Assembly: GCF_000265205.3 (NCBI RefSeq) | Contig: NC_018000.1 | Span: forward strand, 3,968,001-4,032,000 | Direction of reading: 5' to 3' | Length of the DNA stretch: 64,000 nt | Origin: Sinorhizobium fredii USDA 257 | Lineage (GTDB): Bacteria; Pseudomonadota; Alphaproteobacteria; Rhizobiales; Rhizobiaceae | In this document: in pieces, positions 36,793 to 45,817 of the stretch | How the letters are laid out: each line of letters begins with the position of its first letter | How positions within the stretch are numbered: the first letter of the stretch is position 1 | The notes under the pieces: model-generated | Seen by the model: only the letters and a program-made list of their open reading frames with translations | Database searches by the model: none | What the model was told of the DNA's origin: nothing | Program-made: the position numbers and the translations under genes

Positions 36793-36848
36793 AGAAACGG
36801 CGGCCCCTTTCTCCTATCCGCTTTCCACGACTTGTGCGGAGATGCGGC

Positions 36849-37400
36849 ATGGAAAACGCGATGACGGCCGGCGCGGCCGGCGAAGAGGAAGCCGATACGT
36901 TCATCCTCTGGGTGCTGATCTGGAGCGAACTTGCCGCCTTCGGGATCCTCATCGGCGCCTTCCTGGTCGCCTCGATGATCGCGCCGGAGGACTTCGCCGT
37001 CGCGCGGCTGCACCTGAAACCGGGAATTGCCGCTCTCAACACGCTCGTCCTGCTGACGAGCGGCTGGCAGGCAGCGGTTGCGGCAGGAAAGGGCGCGTCC
37101 GTTGCCAGGCGGCGCCGGGCATTGGTGCTAGCGGCGCTTCTCGGCTTCGCCTTCGTTGCCATCAAGTTTTACGAGTACAGCACGGAAATCCGCTTTGCCG
37201 GGGAAGCAGCGTTTCATTCCTTCTTCGAGCTATACTTCATCCTGACCGGCTTTCACCTCGTCCACGTCGGCTTCGTCGCCATCGTGCTGCTCATCGTCGC
37301 CTGGAGGCCACGTCCGGCCAATGTCGGGCTCGTCACCACCCTCTGGCATGTGATCGATCTCGTCTGGATCGTCATGTTTCCGATCCTCTATCTGGTTTGA
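36849..37400 (+). CDS. norE: NorE, cytochrome oxidase subunit III-like NO reductase accessory
   Basis: A 183-residue protein with five membrane spans related to cytochrome c oxidase subunit III (LNTLVLLTSGWQAAVA, then FHSFFELYFILTGFHLVHVGF and LWHVIDLVWIVMFPILYLV). NorE supports assembly or stability of the NorCB nitric oxide reductase. CGGAG lies eight bases before the ATG at 36849; an in-frame GTG at 36834 would add five residues. norF begins six bases after its stop. Confidence 0.9.
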   Translation: MENAMTAGAAGEEEADTFILWVLIWSELAAFGILIGAFLVASMIAPEDFAVARLHLKPGIAALNTLVLLTSGWQAAVAAGKGASVARRRRALVLAALLGFAFVAIKFYEYSTEIRFAGEAAFHSFFELYFILTGFHLVHVGFVAIVLLIVAWRPRPANVGLVTTLWHVIDLVWIVMFPILYLV

Positions 37401-37405
37401 GCACC

Positions 37406-37696
37406 ATGACTGACCGCAGCCCTCGACAGTTGAAGAAAACCTGGATGATCCTCGTCTTGATGATTGTCGCCGGCCTGCCGCTCTCGCTCCAGGTTCAGGA
37501 CCCCGCGGCTCCGCTGGTCCTCACGCTCGCCTTGCTGACGCTCGCGGTATTGAAAGCCCGTCTCGTCGTGCTGGACTTTCTGGGCTTGCGTTCGGGACCA
37601 CGGGTCTTGCGGGTCGGTCTTATCGTCTGGCCGCTCTTCTTTGCGCTTGCGGCTGCGGCAAAAGCGCTCATCGCGGCCGTTTCGCCCATCGGTTGA
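37406..37696 (+). CDS. norF: NorF, small membrane protein of NO reductase
   Basis: A 96-residue protein with three hydrophobic segments (TWMILVLMIVAGLPLSL, LVLTLALLTLAVLKARLVVLDF, LIVWPLFFALAAAAKALIA). It resembles the cytochrome oxidase subunit IV-like proteins named NorF, which follow norE. The role in NorCB maturation is known from genetics only. The ATG is at 37406, six bases after norE. Confidence 0.85.
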   Translation: MTDRSPRQLKKTWMILVLMIVAGLPLSLQVQDPAAPLVLTLALLTLAVLKARLVVLDFLGLRSGPRVLRVGLIVWPLFFALAAAAKALIAAVSPIG

Positions 37697-37715
37697 AGGG
37701 CTCTTCGCCACTTGT

Positions 37716-37729
37716 TTGCCGAAACGCAA
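37716..37729. promoter_or_regulatory. NnrR-type box upstream of norC
   Basis: TTGCCGAAACGCAA, a TTGC-N6-GCAA palindrome, 20 bases after norF and about 136 bases before the norC start. It would give norCBQD its own NO-responsive promoter in addition to read-through from norEF. Confidence 0.65.
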
Positions 37730-37858
37730 AGAACGCCCCCGCGCAAACCTTAGAAGAGATCGCGTTTACCGGTGGGCGGGGGACTCCGCGGCCGACCGGC
37801 GGGAATTGCTCAGGCCGGCCCGCACATTGCGGCCTCCGGAAATCGAAAGGACCATGGG

Positions 37859-38311
37859 ATGGCAGAACGCCTTACCAAGACAGGGGCACGCAACGTCTTC
37901 TACGGCGGCTCCATCTTCTTCTTCGCGATCTTTGTCGGCCTCACGGCCCACAGCCACTACTACATGAAGACTGAATCCACCGACGAGACGACGCTGACGG
38001 ACTCCGTCGCGCGCGGCAAGCACGTCTGGGAGAAGAACTCCTGCATCAACTGCCACACCCTGCTCGGCGAGGGCGCCTATTTCGCGCCTGAGCTTGGCAA
38101 CGTGTGGAAGCGGTGGGGCGGCGCGTCCGACCCGGAAGGCGCGCGCGAGACGCTCAAATCCTGGATGGCGGCACAGCCCTCCGGCGCCGAGGGGCGGCGT
38201 CAGATGCCGCAATTCAATCTCACCGAGCAGGAACTGAACGACCTTGCCGACTTCCTCGAATGGACGAGTCGCATCAAGACGCAGAACTGGCCCCCGAACG
38301 AGGCAGGCTGA
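37859..38311 (+). CDS. norC: Nitric oxide reductase subunit C (cytochrome c)
   Basis: A 150-residue membrane-anchored c-type cytochrome. One N-terminal span (VFYGGSIFFFAIFVGLTAHS) is followed by the haem motif CINCH at about residue 62 and the Met ligand in GRRQMPQFNLTE. NorC takes electrons from pseudoazurin or cytochrome c and passes them to NorB. GAAAGG precedes the ATG at 37859. norB follows after 24 bases. Confidence 0.97.
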   Translation: MAERLTKTGARNVFYGGSIFFFAIFVGLTAHSHYYMKTESTDETTLTDSVARGKHVWEKNSCINCHTLLGEGAYFAPELGNVWKRWGGASDPEGARETLKSWMAAQPSGAEGRRQMPQFNLTEQELNDLADFLEWTSRIKTQNWPPNEAG

Positions 38312-38335
38312 GACGGCGGGACAAGGAGAAAAGAC

Positions 38336-39682
38336 ATGAAATATGAAACCCAAAAGGTCGCGATGCTGTATTTCTACGGCGCGCTCGGCCTGTTCCTCGC
38401 CCAGATCCTCTTCGGCGTTCTCGCCGGCACGATCTATGTGCTGCCCAATACGCTCTCCGAACTGCTGCCGTTCAACATCGTCCGCATGGTGCACACCAAC
38501 GCGCTGATCGTCTGGCTGCTGATGGGCTTCATGGGCGCCACCTACTACCTGCTCCCGGAAGAGGCGGAGACGGAGCTCTATAGCCCGAAGATTGCCATCG
38601 CCCAGTTCTGGATCTTCCTGGTCGCTGCGGCGATTGCCGTTGTCGGCTACCTCCTCCATATCCACGAGGGTCGCGAATTTCTCGAACAGCCGTTCGCGAT
38701 CAAGGTCGGCATCGTCGTCGTCGCGCTGATGTTCCTGTTCAACATCACGCTTACCGTCTTGAAGGGTCGCAAGACCACGGTGACCAACATCCTGATTTTC
38801 GGGCTCTGGGGCGTGGCGATCTTCTTTCTCTTCGCCTTCTACAATCCAATCAATCTCGCGCTCGACAAGATGTACTGGTGGTACGTCGTCCACCTCTGGG
38901 TCGAAGGCGTCTGGGAGCTGATCATGGCGTCGGTGCTCGCCTTCCTGATGATCAAGCTCAACGGCATCGACCGCGAGGTCGTGGAGAAGTGGCTCTATGT
39001 CATCGTCGGCCTGGCGCTCTTCTCAGGCATCCTCGGCACCGGCCACCACTACTACTGGATCGGCGCGCCAGGCTACTGGCAGTGGATCGGCTCGCTGTTC
39101 TCCACGCTCGAGGTCGCACCCTTCTTCACCATGGTGGTCTTCACATTCGTGATGACCTGGAAGGCCGGTCGCAAGCATCCGAACAAGGCCGCGCTCCTCT
39201 GGTCGATCGGCTGCTCGGTGATGGCCTTCTTCGGCGCCGGCGTCTGGGGCTTCCTGCACACGCTGTCGTCGGTCAACTACTACACCCACGGCACGCAGGT
39301 CACAGCCGCCCACGGACACCTCGCATTCTTCGGGGCCTATGTGATGCTCAACCTCGCCGTCATGGCCTATGCGATACCGGAGATACGCGGCCGGGCACCC
39401 TATAACCAGTGGTTGTCGATCGCCAGCTTCTGGGCCATGTGCAGCGCCATGTCCGTCATGACCTTCGCGCTCACCTTCGCCGGCGTCGTCCAGGTTCACC
39501 TGCAGCGGGTCCTCGGCGAGAGCTTCATGGCCGTGCAGGAGCAACTCGCTCTCTTCTACTGGATCCGCCTCGGATCGGGTGTCGTCGTACTCATCTCTGC
39601 GCTGATGTTCTTCTGGGCAGTCCTTGTCCCCGGCAGGAGCCTTAGCCCAGCCCTTAATCAGGCCATCCAACCGGCAGAATGA
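38336..39682 (+). CDS. norB: Nitric oxide reductase subunit B
   Basis: A 448-residue haem-iron oxidase-superfamily protein with 12 membrane spans that reduces two NO to N2O at the inner membrane. Haem and FeB histidines are in MVHTNALIVWLLMG, GTGHHYYWIGAP and AAHGHLAFFGAYVM. The glutamates WVEGVWELI, specific to NO reductases, are present. Length and order fit cNOR, the form paired with NorC. CAAGGAG precedes the ATG at 38336. Confidence 0.98.
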   Translation: MKYETQKVAMLYFYGALGLFLAQILFGVLAGTIYVLPNTLSELLPFNIVRMVHTNALIVWLLMGFMGATYYLLPEEAETELYSPKIAIAQFWIFLVAAAIAVVGYLLHIHEGREFLEQPFAIKVGIVVVALMFLFNITLTVLKGRKTTVTNILIFGLWGVAIFFLFAFYNPINLALDKMYWWYVVHLWVEGVWELIMASVLAFLMIKLNGIDREVVEKWLYVIVGLALFSGILGTGHHYYWIGAPGYWQWIGSLFSTLEVAPFFTMVVFTFVMTWKAGRKHPNKAALLWSIGCSVMAFFGAGVWGFLHTLSSVNYYTHGTQVTAAHGHLAFFGAYVMLNLAVMAYAIPEIRGRAPYNQWLSIASFWAMCSAMSVMTFALTFAGVVQVHLQRVLGESFMAVQEQLALFYWIRLGSGVVVLISALMFFWAVLVPGRSLSPALNQAIQPAE

Positions 39683-39744
39683 TGCGAAGCGGCCGGTCCA
39701 CGTGGCCGGCCGCCTTGCCGGAAATTCGAACTCGGAGATATCTG

Positions 39745-40557
39745 ATGAACATCGCCCTCAAAGCCCCGCCAATTCCGGATTGCACCATTCCGGCCTATTC
39801 CCCTTCAGGCCAGGAATGCGCGCTCTTCGAAAGCGCCTGGACCCGTCAGCTCCCGCTTCTGCTGAAGGGCCCGACCGGCTGTGGCAAGACGCGCTTCGTC
39901 GCCCATATGGCCGCGAAACTCGGCCTGCCGCTTGCGACCGTGTCGTGCCACGACGATCTTGCCGCCCCCGACCTGACCGGCCGCTATCTCCTCAAAGGCG
40001 GCGACACCGTATGGGTCGACGGACCCTTGACCAAGGCGGTGCGCGAAGGCGGCATCTGCTACCTCGACGAGATCGTCGAGGCGCGCAAGGACGTCGCCGT
40101 CGTGCTTCATCCGCTCACCGACGACCGGCGCATCCTGCCGCTGGAGCGGACCGGCGAGGTGCTCGAGGCGCCGCCCGGCTTCATGCTGGTCGTGTCCTAC
40201 AATCCCGGCTACCAGAACCTCCTCAAAACCCTGAAGCCGAGCACGCGCCAGCGCTTCGTCGCCATCGAGTTCGACTTCCTGCCGCGGGACCGCGAGATTG
40301 CCGTCGTCTCCGAGGAGAGCGGCCTCGACGAGAACCGGGTCGCGCCGCTTGTAGATCTTGCGCATCGTCTGCGGAGCCTCAAGGGGCATGATCTCGAAGA
40401 GGGCGTCTCAACACGCCTGCTCGTATATTGCGCCAGCCTCATCGATAGCGGGCTTACAGTGCGCGACGCCGTTCTCGCGACGATGATCGAGCCGCTTACA
40501 GACGAGCCGGTCGTAAAGGCGGCGCTGATCGAGATTGCAGACGCGGTGATCCGCTGA
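39745..40557 (+). CDS. norQ: NorQ AAA+ ATPase (MoxR family)
   Basis: A 270-residue MoxR-type AAA+ ATPase that, with NorD, inserts the non-haem iron of NorB. Walker A is GPTGCGKTR (about residues 44-52), Walker B is GICYLDEIVEARKD, and sensor region VVSYNPGYQNLL is present. CGGAG precedes the ATG at 39745. It lies between norB and norD, the standard norCBQD order. Confidence 0.95.
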   Translation: MNIALKAPPIPDCTIPAYSPSGQECALFESAWTRQLPLLLKGPTGCGKTRFVAHMAAKLGLPLATVSCHDDLAAPDLTGRYLLKGGDTVWVDGPLTKAVREGGICYLDEIVEARKDVAVVLHPLTDDRRILPLERTGEVLEAPPGFMLVVSYNPGYQNLLKTLKPSTRQRFVAIEFDFLPRDREIAVVSEESGLDENRVAPLVDLAHRLRSLKGHDLEEGVSTRLLVYCASLIDSGLTVRDAVLATMIEPLTDEPVVKAALIEIADAVIR

Positions 40558-40568
40558 GGATAAAGATA

Positions 40569-42461
40569 ATGCTGGACTTCCTCGAATTCGAAGAAACGGT
40601 CGGCCGCGCGTGGCATCGCTTCATCGGCAACACACGCACCTGGCCGCGCTTTCCGGACGAGGCTGTCCGGCTCGAAGAGGTCCAGCCCGTCCTTGCCGTT
40701 TACTTCCGCGGTCTCGGTGGCGAGCAGGCGGTTCAGATCGCGCCCGCACGCGGCCGCACCTCCGCGCACCGGCTGCGCTTGCGCCAGCGCATGGGCCTAG
40801 GTGAGGAAAAGCTCGTGCAGCCGGCGCGTGACCATGCGACGCTGATGCTGCCGGCGGAAATCGATCTCTTTCCCCTGAGGCGCCTCAACCGCGATCTCTA
40901 TTTCTGGCTGGCGGCGGTCATGGCCGTCATGCCGCTGTCGCCCGTTAGCGCCACCGACCCGCTATCACTCGATCTGGCACTCCTTGCACGTGCCGATGAG
41001 ACGGTACAGTCGGTGCTGGCCGCCTATCCCGCAGTGAACCCCCGCTACCGCCGCCTGTGCAAGGCCGTGCTCAACGTTCGGCAGCGACGCTCGCTTCCCT
41101 CCGTCGAGCAGCACGTCGAAAAGCGAATCCTGTACATGCTGAGAAACGGCGCGGGGCTGAGCGACGACGTCCTGCCAAATGTCTTTCCGCAGAAGGCGCC
41201 GCCCGGCTATCTCCCCATGCTTCCGGTCCCGCTGTGGCCTGACGTGCTGCTCCGCCAGGAGACGGAGGGCCGCCGCGAGGACGAGCCCGCCCGCGGCGGT
41301 GGCAGAACGGAAGGAGCCGAGACGACGCGCCACGTCGCAACGCGGGAAGCGCAGCGGCAATCGGAGCGCAGTCCCTTCATCCTCAACCGCTTCGAGAAGA
41401 TCCTTGCAATGGCCGAACTGGTCAATGTCGACCGCCCGGCCGACGACAGCAACGATCATGATGCCCAGGCGGCCGAGGAGCTCGACGACATGACTCTCGG
41501 CGAGCGCCAGGGACGGCCGGCCGCGCGCTTCCGTTTCGACCTTGATCTGCCGCCCGAAGCGCTCGACCGGACGCCGCTGACGGCCGAACTCACCTATCCC
41601 GAATGGGACTATCGCAGCGGCAGCTACCTGAAGGATCATTGCCGGGTGCTTGCAGCGCCCGCATCCGCAGAAGGCGCCGCGGGCGAAGCGGACCCGGCGA
41701 CGAAGAGCCTGATCCGCCGTGTCCGCCGCCAGTTCGAGGTGCTGCGGCCGCGCCATGAGATGCTGAGGGCACAGATCGATGGTGCCGATCTCGATCTCGA
41801 TGCGGTCGTGCGCGCTCGCACCGACCTTAAAGCCGGGGGGCAGGGCAGCGACCGCATCCATATGATGAGCCGTCCGCAGGCGCACGACCTTGCGGTAACG
41901 ATCCTTGTCGACGTGTCGCTTTCGACGGACGCCTGGTTCGACGATCTCAGGGTTCTTGACGTCGAGAAGCAGGCGCTCCTGGTTCTGGCGCACGGGCTCT
42001 CGGCCTGTGGCGACAGCCACGAGATACTTACCTTCACCTCGCGGCGGCGCGACTGGGTGAGGATAGAGACGGTGAAGGCCTTCGACGAGGCGATGAGCAC
42101 GACGGTCGAGGCGCGCATCGCGGCGCTGAAACCCGGTTACTACACGCGCATCGGCACGGCGATCCGTCACGCCGCAGCAGGTCTTGTCGAACGGCCGAAC
42201 CGCCGCAAGCTGCTCATCGTGCTGACGGACGGCAAGCCGAACGACGTTGATCACTACGAGGGACGTTTCGCGCTCGAAGACAGCCGGCGCGCCGTCGGCG
42301 AAGCGCGCCGCTCGGGCGTCAACGTGTTCGGGGTGACGGTCGATCGCGAGGCGAAATCCTATGTGCCGGTGATTTTCGGCCAGAACGGCTATGCCGTCGT
42401 CAGCAATATCGGCAGGCTGCCTGCAGCCCTGCCGGCAATCTATCGCGGCCTTGTAAGATAG
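40569..42461 (+). CDS. norD: NorD von Willebrand A-domain protein
   Basis: A 630-residue protein with a C-terminal VWA domain (about residues 435-620). The metal-ion site motif is VDVSLSTDAW, followed by GTAIRHAA and LTDGKPNDVDHY. NorD works with NorQ as a MoxR/VWA chaperone pair for iron insertion into NorB. The ATG at 40569 is 11 bases after norQ. A terminator follows at 42484-42515. Confidence 0.96.
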   Translation: MLDFLEFEETVGRAWHRFIGNTRTWPRFPDEAVRLEEVQPVLAVYFRGLGGEQAVQIAPARGRTSAHRLRLRQRMGLGEEKLVQPARDHATLMLPAEIDLFPLRRLNRDLYFWLAAVMAVMPLSPVSATDPLSLDLALLARADETVQSVLAAYPAVNPRYRRLCKAVLNVRQRRSLPSVEQHVEKRILYMLRNGAGLSDDVLPNVFPQKAPPGYLPMLPVPLWPDVLLRQETEGRREDEPARGGGRTEGAETTRHVATREAQRQSERSPFILNRFEKILAMAELVNVDRPADDSNDHDAQAAEELDDMTLGERQGRPAARFRFDLDLPPEALDRTPLTAELTYPEWDYRSGSYLKDHCRVLAAPASAEGAAGEADPATKSLIRRVRRQFEVLRPRHEMLRAQIDGADLDLDAVVRARTDLKAGGQGSDRIHMMSRPQAHDLAVTILVDVSLSTDAWFDDLRVLDVEKQALLVLAHGLSACGDSHEILTFTSRRRDWVRIETVKAFDEAMSTTVEARIAALKPGYYTRIGTAIRHAAAGLVERPNRRKLLIVLTDGKPNDVDHYEGRFALEDSRRAVGEARRSGVNVFGVTVDREAKSYVPVIFGQNGYAVVSNIGRLPAALPAIYRGLVR

Positions 42462-42483
42462 ACGGGGGCAGGTCGCGAGACGG

Positions 42484-42515
42484 AAGGCCCGGCATGCGCG
42501 TACATGCCGGGCCTT
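42484..42515. terminator. Bidirectional terminator between norD and hemN
   Basis: A 13-base perfect stem (AAGGCCCGGCATG with CATGCCGGGCCTT) and 6-base loop, followed by TCTGTTT. It separates the converging norCBQD and hemN units. Confidence 0.85.
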
Positions 42516-42542
42516 TCTGTTTCTCAGCTTTGAGGCGAGGCT

Positions 42543-43895
42543 TCACGCCGCCTTGCTATGCGTCCGCCCCGATTGGTCGATATAGGCATCGAAGGCGGCA
42601 GCGGCGGCACGGATGAGGAAGCGTCCTCCCTCGCGCAGCCGTATGACGCCGTCCGCAATATCAAGGATGCCGTCGCTTTCCAGCATTGCGAGCTTGGCAT
42701 TGCCGCGGAGCAGCATCTCCGGATCGAAGCCGTGCGCCGTGGCAAGTGCGGGAACATCGACGCCGAAGTCGCACATCAGCCGCTCGATGATCGCTGCCCG
42801 CAGCCGATCCTCCTGGGTCAGGCGGTAGCCTTTCACCGTGGCAAGACGGCCGTCGGCGATCGTTTGCGCATAGAGGCCGGGCGGCACTTCGTTCTGCACA
42901 TAGCCCTCGGTCGTGCGCCCGATCGCCGAGGCGCCGAAGCCGATGAGGGTCTCGCAGGCATCGGTGGTGTAGCCCTGGAAGTTGCGGTGCAGTTGCCCGC
43001 TTACCTGCGCGATCGCCAAGCCGTCATCCGGGCGGGCGAAATGGTCCAGGCCGATGCGGCGGTAGCCGGCGGCAATAAGGGTTGCCGCAATGGCTTCAGC
43101 CTGGGCGACGCGGCCCCCCGCATCGGCAAGCGCCTTCTCGTCGATCAGTTTCTGATGCTTTTTGAACGACGGGATGTGCGCGTAACCGAAGACGGCGAAG
43201 CGCTCGGGCGCCATCCGGATAGCCGCCTCGGCGGTGGCGATGCAGGATTCGACCGTTTGGTGCGGCAGGCCGTAGATGAGATCGAAATTAATGCTGTCGA
43301 CCCCGGCCTTGCGTAAAGCGGTGACCGCCTCCATCGTCTGTTCCTCGCTCTGGATCCGGTTGATAGCCTTCTGGACGACGGGATCGAAGCTCTGGACGCC
43401 GAGGCTCGCCCGGCGGACACCCGCCTCTCCGAGCGCCGTCGCCATCTCCTGTTCCAGCGTTCTCGGATCGATTTCCACCGCGATTTCGGCGGTACTGGCG
43501 AAAGCGAACCGCTCGCGCAGAAGCGCAGTCAGCGCCAGCATTTCCTCGGGCCGCATGATCGTCGGCGTCCCCCCGCCGAAATGCACGTGGTCGACGTTGA
43601 GCGGCGCCTTCGTCCTTGCGGAAACGAGGCCTATTTCCTCGCGCAACATGTCGAGATAGTCGAGGATCGGCTGGTCGCGTTGGGTGATCGTCGTATGACA
43701 GCCGCAGTACCAGCACATGGATCGACAGAAGGGGATGTGCAGGTAGAGCGACGCCGGCTTCTCCGGTGCGATGGCGGCGATACAATCGGCATAGGTGCTG
43801 GCGTCGATGGCCGGCGAAAAGCGGGGCGCGGTCGGGTAGCTCGTGTAGCGGGGCAGGCGTGCCTCGCCATATTTTGCGACAAGAGCCGGTTGCAT
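42543..43895 (-). CDS. hemN: Oxygen-independent coproporphyrinogen III dehydrogenase HemN
   Basis: A 450-residue radical SAM enzyme that converts coproporphyrinogen III to protoporphyrinogen IX without oxygen, needed for the many haems of Nor, Nap and oxidases. The cluster motif is CRSMCWYCGC at about residues 57-66. The N-terminal PRYTSYPTAP and the C-terminal HemN domain are complete. AGGACT precedes the ATG at 43893-43895. A FixK/FNR-type box lies about 76 bases upstream. Confidence 0.95.
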   Translation of the reverse strand: MQPALVAKYGEARLPRYTSYPTAPRFSPAIDASTYADCIAAIAPEKPASLYLHIPFCRSMCWYCGCHTTITQRDQPILDYLDMLREEIGLVSARTKAPLNVDHVHFGGGTPTIMRPEEMLALTALLRERFAFASTAEIAVEIDPRTLEQEMATALGEAGVRRASLGVQSFDPVVQKAINRIQSEEQTMEAVTALRKAGVDSINFDLIYGLPHQTVESCIATAEAAIRMAPERFAVFGYAHIPSFKKHQKLIDEKALADAGGRVAQAEAIAATLIAAGYRRIGLDHFARPDDGLAIAQVSGQLHRNFQGYTTDACETLIGFGASAIGRTTEGYVQNEVPPGLYAQTIADGRLATVKGYRLTQEDRLRAAIIERLMCDFGVDVPALATAHGFDPEMLLRGNAKLAMLESDGILDIADGVIRLREGGRFLIRAAAAAFDAYIDQSGRTHSKAA

Positions 43896-43964
43896 AGCAG
43901 AGTCCTTCTAGTGCGTGTGGAACTGGATCGAGCCCCATCCTATGGGCGCACCGGGTTCTTCTCT

Positions 43965-43978
43965 TTGAGCAATGTCAA
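43965..43978. promoter_or_regulatory. FNR/FixK-type box upstream of hemN
   Basis: TTGAGCAATGTCAA has the TTGA-N6-TCAA arms of the FNR/FixK consensus, about 76 bases before the hemN start, a usual place for activation under low oxygen. Confidence 0.65.
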
Positions 43979-44010
43979 GGAATGGGACAGAGGCCGTTTC
44001 TTGCAATTGT

Positions 44011-44024
44011 TTGCTCGCCGTCAA
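44011..44024. promoter_or_regulatory. Second FNR/NnrR-type box, facing the DUF2249 operon
   Basis: TTGCTCGCCGTCAA fits TTG-N8-CAA, about 112 bases before the start at 44130. It lies in the same divergent region as the hemN box. Confidence 0.5.
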
Positions 44025-44129
44025 AGTATGACTGAGCTCTTGGGGATAGGGTCGGCCAAGTTCCGATCCGGTTCCAGCCGCCGCCGCATCGGAATGCACG
44101 AGGGGCGGTCAACAGAGAACTCCACGACA

Positions 44130-44411
44130 ATGACGGAAACACAGCCGAAACCATCCATCGACGTCCGCACCGTCCCGCCGCGCGAGCGTCACCCCCGGAT
44201 CTTTGGCATGCTCGGAACGCTGCCTGCCGGCGGCTCTATGCTGATCACCAGCGACCACGATCCGCGCCCGCTCCACTACCAATTGGAAACGAATTTCCCA
44301 GGCGAGTTCGGTTGGGACTATCTGGAAGAGGGACCCGAAGTCTGGAGAGTCGAGATCGCCCGTCTTGAGAGCGGTTCCGGCTGCGAATGCTCCTGCGGGT
44401 CGGATCATTGA
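44130..44411 (+). CDS. DUF2249 domain protein
   Basis: A 93-residue protein with one DUF2249 domain (IDVRTVPPRERHPRIFGMLGTLPAGGSMLITSDHDPRPLHYQL pattern in pieces; the stretch DHDPRPLHYQLE is typical). It ends in a cysteine cluster CECSCGSDH that could bind a metal. DUF2249 proteins are common next to hemerythrins and NO-related genes; their biochemical role is not established. I use the ATG at 44130; an in-frame ATG at 44094 would add 12 residues. It begins a four-gene block running to 46646. Confidence 0.82.
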   Translation: MTETQPKPSIDVRTVPPRERHPRIFGMLGTLPAGGSMLITSDHDPRPLHYQLETNFPGEFGWDYLEEGPEVWRVEIARLESGSGCECSCGSDH

Positions 44412-44455
44412 TCCGACTCCGGCGAAGGTGCCCGGTAGCGAGCATGGTGATTTAA

Positions 44456-45814
44456 ATGCCAGGAGCCACGCTTTCCCCGTGGACGATGTCCTATTTCGCC
44501 GCCGCCTGCCTCTTTCTGGTGGTCGGACTGGGCGCGATGGTAGCCGGCTATGGTTATCCGTTCGCCGCCGTCGAGGCCCCGGCCACCTTGGCGCTGGTGC
44601 ACGTTGTCGCCATCGGCTGGCTGGGCCTGCTGATGACGGGGGCGCTGCTACAGTTCGTGCCGGTGCTGGTTGCGGCGCCGCTTCGCGGGGGGCGGCTCGC
44701 ACTCCCGGCTCTGGTTCTCCTTATTCCCGGACTTCTTCTGCTCGTCGGCGGCTTTGCCGCACTTGGCGGGGCTGAAGGAGTGTCGCCAGCCATGTTGCCC
44801 TCCGGCGCGCTGCTACTGGCGATGGGCTTTGGTCTCGTCATCATCATGCTCGCGGCGACGCTCTTTACGGTGCGTCCGCTGCCGCTTCCCGCGCGCTTCG
44901 TCGCTGTGGGTCTCGGCGCGCTGATCGCCGCGGTCCTTGTCGGCGGCGCCTTCACGCTCGTCCTATCCGGCACGGTCACGAATCCCGCGGCGATCGCGCT
45001 TCTCCTCGAGGGAGTGCCGCTGCACGCGACGCTTGGCCTCGCGGGCTGGCTGACCTTCACCGCGATCGGCGTCAGCTACCGGCTGCTGCCGATGTTCATG
45101 CTTGCGCCGGATGACACGCGGGCCACCAGCAGGGTCGTCTGGTGGACGGGCGCCGCAGCGCTGGCGATCGTCGCGGCCAGCGTCGTCTCTATTGCAGCGG
45201 ACAGCGGGGCGATGAAGTGGGCCCTGAGCGTCGCGGCATTGCTCGCGGTCTTCGCCGCCGTTCTCTATTCAGCCGACGTCTTGCGCCTGTTTCGCGAGCG
45301 CCGCCGCAAGATCGTGGAACTCAACATCCGTGCGAGCTATGCGGCCTTCGCTGCGCTTTTTGCCTCCGTCGTGATGTTCGCCCTGCCAGCGACGAGAGCG
45401 GCGGCCGGTGAAGGCGCCGCGGCTCTCGTCTACCTCTTCGTCTTTGGCTGGTTGACCGGTCTTTGTCTCGCGCAGCTCTACAAGATCGTACCGTTCCTCA
45501 CATGGCTCGAGTGCTATGGCCCCGTTCTCGGCCGGGCCGCAGTTCCACGTGTGCAGGATTTGGTTGAGGAAAAGATCGCAAGACTTTGGTTTTTCGTCTA
45601 TTACTGTGCCGTTGTTTCGGCGACGCTTTCGCTCTTTGCCGAAAATCCGGCGGCGTTCCGCATCGCCATCCTGGCGCAACTCTGCGCGACGGTCGGCCTG
45701 ATGGTGGAACTCGTCCGCGCCCGTATGCTTTCCTCCGTCGCAGCGCCCATGCGCCTTCCCGCGGGCGCGCCGAGGCCGCATCTCTTTCTGCCGATCTCTC
45801 GACCACAGGAGTAA
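44456..45814 (+). CDS. Polytopic membrane protein of the denitrification block
   Basis: A 452-residue protein with about 12 membrane spans. LVHVVAIGWLGLLMTGALLQFVPVL near the N-terminus and LHATLGLAGWLTFTAIGVSYRLLPMFML in the middle, each with one intramembrane His, and GWLTGLCLAQLYKIVPFLTWLE near the end, resemble haem-copper-oxidase-like and NnrS-like membrane proteins. The two His residues may bind haem or copper. It is not NnrS itself, which is at 53014-54225. It lies 44 bases after the first DUF2249 gene and three bases before the next. Function unknown. Confidence 0.82.
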   Translation: MPGATLSPWTMSYFAAACLFLVVGLGAMVAGYGYPFAAVEAPATLALVHVVAIGWLGLLMTGALLQFVPVLVAAPLRGGRLALPALVLLIPGLLLLVGGFAALGGAEGVSPAMLPSGALLLAMGFGLVIIMLAATLFTVRPLPLPARFVAVGLGALIAAVLVGGAFTLVLSGTVTNPAAIALLLEGVPLHATLGLAGWLTFTAIGVSYRLLPMFMLAPDDTRATSRVVWWTGAAALAIVAASVVSIAADSGAMKWALSVAALLAVFAAVLYSADVLRLFRERRRKIVELNIRASYAAFAALFASVVMFALPATRAAAGEGAAALVYLFVFGWLTGLCLAQLYKIVPFLTWLECYGPVLGRAAVPRVQDLVEEKIARLWFFVYYCAVVSATLSLFAENPAAFRIAILAQLCATVGLMVELVRARMLSSVAAPMRLPAGAPRPHLFLPISRPQE

Positions 45815-45817
45815 TCG

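Noticed and set aside
40965..42254. Minus-strand frame opposite norD
   Set aside because: norD is complete with its VWA metal site; the opposite frame is compositional.
44456..45814. Calling this membrane protein NnrS
   Set aside because: The true NnrS signatures are in the protein at 53014-54225; this one has only a similar haem-copper-like layout.
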